Positions 1 to 8,600 of a stretch of 11,563 nt of DNA are shown piece by piece (the stretch's first letter is position 1; each line of letters begins with the position of its first letter). Source of the DNA: an uncultured Bacillota bacterium (GTDB lineage Bacteria; Bacillota; Clostridia; Christensenellales; UBA1242); NCBI GenBank assembly GCA_900555365.1, contig USKO01000012.1:1-11563 (forward strand). The letters are read 5' to 3'. Both the position numbers and the translations under genes were made by a program. Below the pieces are notes generated by a model. That model saw only the letters and a list, made by a program, of their open reading frames with translations. It was not told where the DNA came from and did not search any database.

Positions 1-736
1 TTAGTGCATCTCCTTGCTCTTTGCCTTTAAGGCCACATTGCTCAATTAAGTATCCTGCGCTTGCATCATCAGGATTTTTAAAAACGGAGCCGCAGCTATA
101 TCCTTTCGGTTGTTTCAAAGCCCTAAAAGCGCAGCACTCAAGAAAACTTTTTTGTATAGAGCATTTATCCTTTTTTGAAAGCTTGAATTTTGCTGATAAA
201 ATTAAACAATTTTTTAGTGACGATGTGCGATATGCATATTCAATTTGCTCTTTTCCAAGCTTTATAATTTTGCCATTTTGAAGGACTTTGATATATATAA
301 GATTATCGAAAATGTTAACTCCAAATGCACCACCATTCATCACGATTGCGCCTCCAATAGAGCCTGGAATTCCTGCTAGATATTCAAAACCAGAAAGAGA
401 TTTTGCCAAGCATTTTTGATATACTTTAATGATAGGACAGGATGCATTTACCGTGCAAAATATATCCTTAATCCTGATATTATCGCAAATATTTTTAGTT
501 GAAATATAAAGTAATTTTTCTCCCTTTCGAGATATTAATATATTGCTTCCGCGTCCAAGTATTTTAAAAGGGATATTGTTTACCGACAAGAAGTTATATA
601 TAAAAATAAGCTCCCTATTGTCTTTTGGATAAAAGACGCCCTTGACAGTGCCCGCGGTATGGTAAGATGTTATATTTTTAATCTCTTCATTTTGTACGAA
701 TTTTATTTCTAACAAATTAACTGATTTTTTTTGCAT
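1..736 (-). CDS. murB: UDP-N-acetylenolpyruvoylglucosamine reductase (MurB), 3' end cut by window edge
   Basis: FAD enzyme that uses NADPH to reduce UDP-GlcNAc-enolpyruvate to UDP-MurNAc in the cytoplasm, the second committed step of peptidoglycan precursor synthesis. The 245 visible codons run from ATG at 736-734 to the window edge. Family signatures seen: GRGSN at residues 61-65 and GIPGSIGGAIVMNGGAFG at 122-139 (FAD domain), YAYRTSS at 167-173 with the conserved substrate-binding Arg170, and CGSVFKNP at 215-222 with Ser217 as the expected catalytic proton donor. These are followed by AGYLIEQCGLKG (227-238). Perhaps 50-60 C-terminal residues are missing, including the last catalytic Glu, so completeness cannot be judged. 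The N-terminal segment after SYHT (24-27) lacks the usual T-x-x-x-GG loop. The protein has ten Cys in 245 residues, which is high. The start is supported by GAGAGG at 747-742. It is divergent from murC, whose product acts next in the pathway. Confidence 0.95.
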   Translation of the reverse strand, partial: MQKKSVNLLEIKFVQNEEIKNITSYHTAGTVKGVFYPKDNRELIFIYNFLSVNNIPFKILGRGSNILISRKGEKLLYISTKNICDNIRIKDIFCTVNASCPIIKVYQKCLAKSLSGFEYLAGIPGSIGGAIVMNGGAFGVNIFDNLIYIKVLQNGKIIKLGKEQIEYAYRTSSLKNCLILSAKFKLSKKDKCSIQKSFLECCAFRALKQPKGYSCGSVFKNPDDASAGYLIEQCGLKGKEQGDAL

Positions 737-741
737 AATTT

Positions 742-747
742 CCTCTC
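742..747 (-). promoter_or_regulatory. Ribosome binding site of murB
   Basis: On the minus strand GAGAGG(A) lies five to six bases before the ATG at 736-734. It is the only purine-rich Shine-Dalgarno-like sequence in the divergent spacer and it fixes the murB start. murC on the other side has no counterpart. Confidence 0.65.
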
Positions 748-757
748 ATCAATATTT

Positions 758-789
758 ATGATAAAGACTGAAATTTGTTTAACTATCAA
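758..789 (-). promoter_or_regulatory. Possible murB promoter (weak)
   Basis: TTGATA (789-784, 5 of 6 to the -35 consensus) is followed by TATCAT (763-758, 5 of 6 to the -10 consensus). The 20-bp spacing is longer than the usual 16-18. AT-rich sequence makes chance matches likely. The -35 overlaps the proposed -35 of murC on the opposite strand, so the two start sites would compete for polymerase if both are real. Confidence 0.25.
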
Positions 790-814
790 CAATAATTTGG
801 TTTAAACATATAAA
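786..814 (+). promoter_or_regulatory. Possible murC promoter next to the start codon
   Basis: TCAACA (786-791, 4 of 6 to TTGACA) is followed after 17 bp by TATAAA (809-814, 5 of 6 to TATAAT). A transcript from here would begin at about 820-822, at the murC ATG itself. That would fit the lack of any Shine-Dalgarno sequence before murC. Both hexamers are weak in an AT-rich spacer, so this is a suggestion, not a call. Confidence 0.3.
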
Positions 815-820
815 AATAAT

Positions 821-2176
821 ATGTTAGAACAAGTAAGAAAGGTATACATGATAGGAGTAGGCGGCATCAGTATGTCAGCTATAGCGCAAATTCTACATAG
901 CTATGGCATAAAAATATATGCCTCGGATATCAACTGTAATAAACTTATAGAAAAGCTCATCAATGAAAATATAATCACTTTTAGAAAGGGTAGCTGCAGC
1001 GATTATGTTCGAAAATGTGACGCGGTTATTTATACATCTGCAGCTAGTGATGACAATAAAGATTTAATTCTGGCAAGAAAATTAAAGAAAAAAATATTTA
1101 CAAGGGCAGAAGTTTTAGGGGAATTATCAAGACATAAAAAGACCATCTCGGTTGCTGGAACACATGGAAAAACCACAGCAACTGGCATTATTGCTCAGAT
1201 GCTTCTCTCTGCAAAACAAAATCCTAATATTCATATTGGCGGAGTACTAAAAAACATTTCATCAAATGTTTTAGTCACAAATAGTGATATTTTCGTCAGT
1301 GAAGCATGTGAATATAAGGACAGTTTTTTGCATCTTTCTAATTTTATTTCTATAGTTTTAAATATAAAAGCCGATCATCTTGATTATTTTCACGATATAA
1401 ACAATGAATTTAATTCTTTTCAAAAGTTTATTGACAATACTTCGCCTGAAGGTTTTGTGATTTTGAACAACGACGATTTTCTTACAAGCAAGCTGTCCTC
1501 TTCGCATAAGACCTATACATTTGCAATAAAACATAATGCCAATTTTAAGGCAATAAATATCAAACAATATGTTGACGGAAAATATAGTTTTACAGCGCTA
1601 TTTGATGAAAAGGTGCTAGGGGAGATATATCTTCCTTGCTATGGTTATCATAATATTTATAATGCGCTTGCTTCTATTGCAACTGGAGTTGCATTAAATA
1701 TAGACTTTAAACAAATAAAAGATGGCATAGAACGTTTCGCAGGGATAGAGCGGCGATTTGAAATAATAAAACAAAATAAATTCCTGACCATCATCCACGA
1801 TTATGCACATCATCCAGATGAAATAGAGGCAACATTAAATCTATGTCAGTCGATGAAACCCCAGAAACTTATAGCAATTTTCCAACCTCATACATATTCG
1901 CGTACACGTGATCTTTATAATCAGTTTTTATCAGCTTTTGATAAAGCAGATGAGGTTTGGCTATTACCAATATATCCGGCAAGAGAAAAACCCATAAAAG
2001 ATATTTCATCTTTTAAAATGAAAAAAGACATGCAAAAAAGAGGAATCAAAACAAGATATTTTCGCTCTTTTCAAGCATGTCGACAGGAAATACTATGTCA
2101 GTCTCATGATAACACCACTTTTATCTTATTAGGAGCAGGAGATATAGTCGATCTTGCCTACTCATTTTATCATTAA
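821..2176 (+). CDS. murC: UDP-N-acetylmuramate--L-alanine ligase (MurC)
   Basis: Cytoplasmic Mur ligase that uses ATP to join L-alanine to UDP-MurNAc, the first amino-acid addition in peptidoglycan stem synthesis. Complete at 451 residues, normal for the family. Domain 1 (UDP-sugar binding) opens with GVGGISMS at 12-19. Domain 2 (ATPase) has the P-loop AGTHGKTT at 112-119, NIKADHLDYF from 181, and GYHNIYNALA from 275. Domain 3 has FAGIERRFE at 306-314, HDYAHHP at 326-332, FQPHTYSRT at 354-362 and LLGAGDIVDLA at 436-446. No key residue is visibly missing. The ATG at 821 keeps the first beta strand of the Rossmann fold but has no ribosome binding site. The internal ATG at 848 has AGAAAGG before it but would remove most of that strand, so 821 is preferred. 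GC is low (roughly a third). It is divergent from murB and converges with the giant surface-protein gene. Confidence 0.97.
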   Translation: MLEQVRKVYMIGVGGISMSAIAQILHSYGIKIYASDINCNKLIEKLINENIITFRKGSCSDYVRKCDAVIYTSAASDDNKDLILARKLKKKIFTRAEVLGELSRHKKTISVAGTHGKTTATGIIAQMLLSAKQNPNIHIGGVLKNISSNVLVTNSDIFVSEACEYKDSFLHLSNFISIVLNIKADHLDYFHDINNEFNSFQKFIDNTSPEGFVILNNDDFLTSKLSSSHKTYTFAIKHNANFKAINIKQYVDGKYSFTALFDEKVLGEIYLPCYGYHNIYNALASIATGVALNIDFKQIKDGIERFAGIERRFEIIKQNKFLTIIHDYAHHPDEIEATLNLCQSMKPQKLIAIFQPHTYSRTRDLYNQFLSAFDKADEVWLLPIYPAREKPIKDISSFKMKKDMQKRGIKTRYFRSFQACRQEILCQSHDNTTFILLGAGDIVDLAYSFYH

Positions 2177-2320
2177 TTTTTTCATGCCCAGATCAAAATT
2201 AGTTGTAAGCATAGTAAGCCCAGTTTCAAAGTGTGTTTTGGTATATATTTTGTTGGAAAAAATCGATAATTTACTAAAAAAATACATTTTTTTGAAATTT
2301 TGAGCAATTTATATTATCGG

Positions 2321-2425
2321 AAGCCGAACTTGCTTGCAAGAGTGAGGCTGATGGTCATACATACTGTGATGAACACAATTTTTTGGGTTTTTGCGTAAGC
2401 AAACTTGGTTTGCAAACAAAGTGAG
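2321..2425. repeat. Two degenerate direct copies of a palindrome-containing repeat
   Basis: Copy 1 (2321-2346) and copy 2 (2397-2425) share four blocks in the same order: AAGC, AACTTG, TTGCAA and AGTGAG. Only short spacers of 1-4 bases differ in length between them. Each copy can fold. Copy 1 pairs CTTG (2329-2332) with CAAG (2337-2340), inside AGCC (2322-2325) paired with GGCT (2346-2349). Copy 2 forms GCAAAC-TTG-GTTTGC (2399-2413), or alternatively pairs GTTTGC (2408-2413) with GCAAAC (2425-2430). The shared order of four blocks is stronger than expected from base composition. It suggests a dispersed intergenic repeat family; its identity is unknown. Confidence 0.5.
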
Positions 2426-2545
2426 CAAACAACATCACATAGTATATATCATATCCTATGTAATGTTAAAATTTTGTCAACAAAATATCAATAAATTATG
2501 ACGAATTTATATGCCAAAAAACACTAAACACAAAGTATGCATGAC
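2354..2545. repeat. 192-bp inverted-repeat element with four nested hairpins
   Basis: The outer arms are GTCATACATACT (2354-2365) and AGTATGCATGAC (2534-2545), inverted with 11 of 12 matches. Inside them TTTTTTGG (2379-2386) pairs with CCAAAAAA (2514-2521), 8 of 8. Between the arms sit four hairpins almost end to end. The first is GCAAAC/GTTTGC (2399-2413). The second is AACAT-C-ACATAG paired with CTATGT-A-ATGTT (2431-2467, 11 pairs around one mismatch, 13-nt loop). The third is ATTTTG-TCAA-CAAAAT (2471-2486), and the fourth is ATAAATT-ATGACG-AATTTAT (2491-2510). The whole could fold as a multibranched structure on either strand. It could be a structured RNA, a small MITE-like element, or partly a by-product of AT richness. 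No flanking target-site duplication was seen. Confidence 0.45.
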
Positions 2546-2618
2546 AACACTGCTAAAAAAATTATATATTTTTGAAGATTTTTTATAGCCAGATATTTTG
2601 AAATTGAATTTTTATAAG

Positions 2619-2649
2619 AAAAAAAGCAAGCAGCAATGCTTGCTTTTTT
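2619..2649. terminator. Bidirectional intrinsic terminator between the giant gene and murC
   Basis: GCAAGCA (2626-2632), a GCAA tetraloop (2633-2636) and TGCTTGC (2637-2643) form a perfect 7-bp stem. A7 (2619-2625) and T6 (2644-2649) flank it, extending the stem and giving a U-tract on both strands. On the minus strand it immediately follows the giant gene, and the TAA stop (2650-2648) lies at its base. On the plus strand it is the first convincing terminator downstream of murC, and the plus-strand loop is of GNRA type. It should stop convergent transcription from both sides. Confidence 0.88.
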
Positions 2650-5600
2650 AACCATTGGCAATTTCCTCCATTTCTTTCTTCTTTTTCTTTCTTACAAGTA
2701 AGATAATTAAAAGTGCTAATAAGATAAGGAAGATAACACCTCCAACCACGCTAAGTACTATTACTAGTGTATAGTCTTGTTGTTCTATTCTTGCATCTTC
2801 TCCCAAGATCCAGAACAGTCCTCCATAAGATGTAGGTGGGTCATAACTGCGATAATGTAATATGTTGCTAATTGAATATTCTTTAAGATACATTGTTCCA
2901 TTAAATGGATTTTCTTCTGTACCGATAGGAACCCAATATTTACCTGTAAAGTCAAGGTCGCTCATGAGCTCATAAACACATTCGCTGTATTTGACGCCCC
3001 CTTCATTTTCAATACCTTCATTGACAAGATAAGCCACATATGCCATCTCTTCTTCGCTATTAATAAGATATGGATTATCATTGGTACCTTCGCCTTGAAG
3101 GATTCTCTCCTCTTGATCTATCCAAAGTACTCTTGCGAAAGTAATATCAAATTCAAGCTGATAATTGAAGTTGTTCATTATGATGTCTGGCGTTATTGTC
3201 AATTTGCCATTTGAATACAGATCAGTAAGATTTGGATATAATGTTCCATCAAACATGGTTATATCAATCACTCTGTAATAAGAGGTTGAAGCAATTGACA
3301 GAGTTACTGTTTGACCAAATAGAATTGTAAAGCTATTATTTGTCTCAGTAATCTGGCTTTGCACGCCATTTGCGTCTATAAAGCTGAGAGTGCCAACCAG
3401 AGGTTTTTCGCTGTTGTCTTCATCATCAGTAACTGAATAGTTAAAAATCAGTGTTATTTCTTCTGGCGTGCCTCTTAAGGTAAGAGTCAGAGTATTTGCC
3501 TCTTCTGTAATTACTACATCCTTAAAATCAATTACATAAGTATATACTGCGTAAGTTTGATTATTGATACTTTCCTCTGAATAACTTGCCTCGCCGCCAA
3601 TGAATTCAAAAGTATAACCTAATGTTTTGCGGACTTTTGCAACAATTGTCTGACCAACTCTTGCACTGAAAGGCTGAGATATGTCAACGCTTTCGCCGTC
3701 AAGAGTTACTGTTAGGTCATTATTGTCTTGCAAACTCTCTGACTTAAAGGTTACAGTCGTTTCTTTTCCTTCAAATATAGCAACTAAGTTGAGAGGCGAT
3801 GAAAGAAGTTCTGGATAGGTGTAGAAATAACTTCCACTTGCCTCGTCATACTGTCCTTCAATAATCTCTCCGCTTGTTTGATCTTGCCAATACAGGAAGT
3901 TATAACCGTACGCTGCGGTAGCTTGAAGAGTAATTGTTTTGCTTGGATCATAGCTTACACCAGTAACTGCCTGTCCATCCTGCAATAGCGCTGTTGTCCC
4001 TCCAACTCCGTTTGTTGTCAATGAGAATACTGGATGGTAAACAGCTTCAATAACATAATCGCCTTGAGTAAATTCCATTGCGAACTGCGAGCCTTGTAGT
4101 CCTAATGACTGTCCGTCTTTTGTGACAGACCAGTATCTAAATTCATATCCTTCAAATTCATAAGCTCTTAAAGTGATGCTTACTCCTGCTGTTACATCGG
4201 CATACCACTTGTTATTTTGATCATACCAAGGTATTTCGCTTGAAGGAGTGATATTCACAATGACATCGCTAATTCCTGCGGTCTGAGTATCATTTTCAAA
4301 ACCTTCAGGTACAAATGTGATTGTGATTGAAGATTTGTCATATTCCCAAGCTGCATAGAGAGTAAATGTCTGTGTGTCAGGATTAAAGAAATTGCTCTCC
4401 ACTACATAGCTTTGTCCATTCCAATAATAGCCAGTTTCCTTCCAAGCAACTGTTACATCGCCGAATCTGTCTATATACTGAACTCCTTGACCATACTGAA
4501 TTGTATAGTAGCCGGCCAGAGTGTAACCTTCTCTTTCTTGGAAGATTATTGATCTTTGCTCTTGAGTTAGTAAGGACAGATCAATTTCTTCTCCAAAAGT
4601 GATGGCATTTTCTACTGTGATTTGTGTGTCTTGGTTGACATAGAATCTAGCGTTGTAAACTTTAGGCTCTACATAGATATAAATCGTTGTATTGCCGTCT
4701 ACTTGACTTATCTGCAGTGAAGCTGTATTGCTGTAACCGGTCTGAGCAATGTTAGACTCAGTGACAAGTCCAGCTGTTATAACGCCTTCATGCAGATTTG
4801 ATGAAAGTGAATATTTTAAATAGCCATTTTCATCTGCAATTAAGTTATATGAAATTCCAGCATTGACTGTAATATTTAGGTTTGCACCTGTTGTCACGGT
4901 TGCGCGTATGTGAGAAGAATTGTTGCCATTGATCTGTACAAGTGGCGAAGATGTATCGCCGATAAGGGTACCACCTTCTACTGAAACTGTTGGATCTTCT
5001 TCTGTCACGAAGTATATATCAATTACATTTGCAAGAGCTGTAAAGGTAACTGTTACGCTCGCACCTTCTTTAACTCCCGAAATATAGTATATGGTTTTTC
5101 CGTTAACTTCTCTTGCGCCATAGTTGCCACCTTCTTGCAATCCTCTAGCTGCAAAGTTTGACTCATAGCCTTCGTTTGACTCAACTATGAAGTAAACTGT
5201 GCCGTCCGTTTTGGCAATATATCTATAATCGCCACCTATTACAAGGTTGCCATCATTTTCAAGATAGAAGCTCTCATCTAATGGATTGCCTTCACTATCA
5301 CTGAGTAGCACTCGACCACCATCTGTTACTCCGTAGGTAGGTCTATAATTTACCATAACAACTGCTTGAACTGTAATATATGCGTCACTTGCAGTAAATG
5401 AAATTTCAATGCTCTCTATTGGGTCATTTACATCAATTTGCAGAGTTATAGTATTGGTCTGTTCGTCAAAGCCGTAATCCTCAAGATTGATTTCGGTTCC
5501 ATCGATAAGCACTTTATCGATTTCATAACCCTCTCTAGGAATAAATCTTATGGTAAGGTCAGTTCCAAGATAGATCGATACATTTTGAGTTGTATTGCCT

Positions 5601-8600
5601 ATTAAAAGTATTTCTTCGCCGCCCTGAGCATAAGCAGCCTCGCCATTCCCTGTTAAAGTGAACGAAATATCTATAATTCTTTCTCTAAATGATGCATAGA
5701 TATATAAATTCCCATCAGTTGAGCTTTCAAGTAGTTCTTTATCTGTAGCTGTGATTCTATATGAGGTCTCTTGCTCTGCAGAAATTTCATAACCGTTCCA
5801 CTGCCATGAAGCAAAAATGTATTCATTTGCAAGGAGTCCAGCTCTTAAATCTAGTGACTCGTTGAATAGAACTGTTTGCTCACTGCTACTTAAAATTTCG
5901 CCATATTCTTCTTGCCCTTCGCTTACTGCTATAATGAAATTATATGATCTTGGGGAAGCAGAAATTGTAAGGCTGAAATCTTCGTCAATATTGGTCAGCG
6001 TAGCACTTAGATAATAACATCTAGAATTAGAATTGAACAGACATTCTTGTGTTTCAACCTTTCCATCTGGCAAGCTTGAAACAAGTGCACTGTCATAACC
6101 ATATTTTAAAGTGGCGCTTATCTGCATTGTCTGCCCTGTTACTATAGGTACTTGTCCGCCTGTTACGCTGTATGAAACACCGCCAAAAGATATTGAATCA
6201 TAGAAACTTGAAATGTCACCATAAGTGATGTAATTTGTTCGTGCCGATGCTCTTACAGTGAGAGTCTCCGCCGTTGTAAACCCACTCCATGTAACAACAA
6301 GCCTTCCTTCTTCGTCTATTGTAACTGAGATACTTCCGCTCGTGCCAACTAAAGTTGCGCTTGTTAAACTTAATTCATAGCCTTTTGATGGAGTAAATCT
6401 TAAAATTACTGTGCTGCCAGTATTAGCTATTATTTTGTTTTGTGACAGCTCTTCATAGCTAATTTGTCCACTTTCAGCATCAGCTGTGCCAAGTTCGACC
6501 TTATCTATATTAAATGCAAAATATGTAAGATCATTTGGCGCTGGAATTGAATTAATTTCAATTGTGCCATTTGCAGTAAGGTTTGAAAGTATAATTTCAT
6601 TTTCGTCTACATTTGCTTGACCATTGAGATTTTCATCATTGATCTCAAAATTGTAACCGCGGCTAGTTAAAATGTTTAATGTTATGGTTGTTTCGCCATA
6701 AATTACTTGATATTCTTGACCACTTGTTATTTGTTGTCCTTGAACTTCAACTTGAATTTTATCATCAAAGACAACTGTCAAGGTGTATGGATTGTTAACC
6801 CACTGCGCGGTTAAAGTTGCTCTCCAAGCGCTTTCTTGGTCGTCAAACTGACCAATAGTATGATATATGTCGTCTTCGCTATAAACCATGCCGTCGTCAG
6901 CCTGCCATGTATTGCTTCGTCCTGGAAGAGTTGCAATAGGGAATGGCTGACCAAATACTGAACCATAAATCACTTCGATAGTCTCGCTTCCATCAAGCGT
7001 GCCACCGTTTGGATCAAAGGTTATGATATATCGTTCGCCGCTCCAAACAGCCTTGAATACTACCATTTCATCATGCTCAAGACTTGGCAACATTTCATCG
7101 ATGACTTTTTGAAGAGTCTTCTCGCCAATTGTCTTGGTCTCATCACCTGCTGTGTACGAGAAACCACCGAGATAATATGTTCCACTTGTTACAAGTAGAT
7201 TTGGAAGATCTTCAACTGTCATATTCGCTAAATCAAAATAACTAACGCTTTGTAATAGCTCTTCATTATCAACTCTACTTGTATAGTCTGGAATATCTGT
7301 GTCTATTTGAACAGTAATATTGATCTCGGACATTGTCACAACGACATTAACAGCGCTGCCAATTTCACTGAGAGAAATAATTGCATTTGCATTGCCACTT
7401 TCGTCTCGATCGCTTGATCCGATCGTTCCAACTATTGATGCGGCCATATATTTATATCCGCGCTCTCCTGTGATTGCAATTTCTACTGAAGAGTAATAGT
7501 CGGCTCTGCCAGTCTCTGCATTATATCCTTCGCCTGTTATTTGATAAGTGAAATTATCGCCGCTGACTGAAATTGAATATGTTCGAATTTCCCAAACCAC
7601 ATATATGTTAATTGATTTTGTTTGGTTGGTTTCGTCAAAAGCGACCTCTCTTAAAACTTCAAGAATATTTTCTTCTGTTAATGCTTCATATCCTCCATCT
7701 TCTGTTGCAATCATCCAGCCCACTGCTTTATAACCTGGTCTTATTGGATATATAAATCTGGCTAAAATTTGTGCAGCTGAGAGGTTTGTTGGATATTCAA
7801 TAGAGAAGGACGGCTTTTCTATGACAGGTGTCTGATCATCATCTACAAAGCTTCCGCCGCTTACAAGAGCGTCATCTTCTTGATCTGCAACAACATTGAA
7901 TGTTACAGCAAATTCATTGATGGTTCCGTGTGCGTTGTAAGGGATGTAGTTTGCCGAGTCTTCTCCTGCTAGAACAATTGTTACATTTTTATTTTCGCCT
8001 ACAGTTGCATCCTCATAATGACTGTTTTCAATATCGATTCTAACATCGTCTAATAGATCGCCATAACTAAGGATAAGCGAGTCTATATTATCGCTAAATC
8101 CATAAGGGAGCGATGTGGTTTCATCATAGTTTTTAACTATATTTAATGATGAAAGGTCAAGCTGCATAGAATCAATTGTAAGCGAAACATTGCAGATGAT
8201 TGTGCTTACTCCCTCGGTTGTCTGACCGCCAGCAAATGCAAAATTGGTTGAAGAGATTGTGAAGCTTATAGATTTGCTTGTTCCAGCATTCAAATATCCT
8301 GCTGTTGATAAGTCATTTTCGCTAACGCTCCATCCTGTCACGCTTATATAGCCATTTGCAATGTCGCCTGAAATAGTGTCAATAGTTGTTTCAATTGATG
8401 TCATGATACTTAGAATATCTCTTAGCGACATTCCTTCGTTTATATCGCCATAGGTAAATGTGTCTTTCCCTAATGTGATGCTAACATCTGTTGCAGTAAG
8501 TGGAGTAATTGAACCAGCGTAGCCGCTATCAACGAGGTTATAATTGTCGGCGTCAGTTCCAGTAATGCTAAGTCCTGATAGAGCATGCGTCCCAACTAGG

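Larger units (their letters stand above)
2177..2618. other. Non-coding AT-rich spacer between two convergent genes
   Basis: No credible gene was seen here. From left to right it holds: an A7-TACA-T7 hairpin (2276-2293, AT pairs only, a poor terminator); a degenerate repeat copy with a small hairpin (2321-2349); a 192-bp inverted-repeat element with nested hairpins (2354-2545); and an AT-rich run (2551-2618). There is no clear intrinsic terminator just after murC. Its transcript may therefore run through this whole stretch to the hairpin at 2619-2649, giving a 3' UTR of about 440 nt. An independent non-coding RNA is possible but unproven. Confidence 0.7.

Noticed and set aside
21..281. Plus-strand open frame of 86 codons
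   Set aside because: Antisense shadow of murB, whose minus-strand frame has clear family motifs.
725..732. T8 tract (A8 in murB just after the start codon) as a phase-variation site
   Set aside because: Runs of this length are expected in DNA this AT-rich, and on/off switching of an essential cell-wall gene is implausible.
1358..1567. Minus-strand open frame of 69 codons
   Set aside because: Lies entirely inside murC on the opposite strand; no family resemblance and no ribosome binding site seen.
2276..2293. A7-TACA-T7 hairpin as the murC terminator
   Set aside because: Stem of A-T pairs only, with no GC core; unlikely to stop polymerase compared with the hairpin at 2619-2649.
2351..2398. 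Fifteen-codon frame (MVIHTVMNTIFWVFA) with GAGG three bases before the ATG
   Set aside because: Too short, spacing too tight for a working ribosome binding site, and it overlaps the inverted-repeat arm; no downstream gene on this strand for it to act as a leader peptide.
2245..2488. 11-bp inverted repeat ATATTTTGTTG (2245-2255) and CAACAAAATAT (2478-2488)
   Set aside because: AT-rich, 222 bp apart and not extendable; the right arm is better explained by the local hairpin at 2471-2486.
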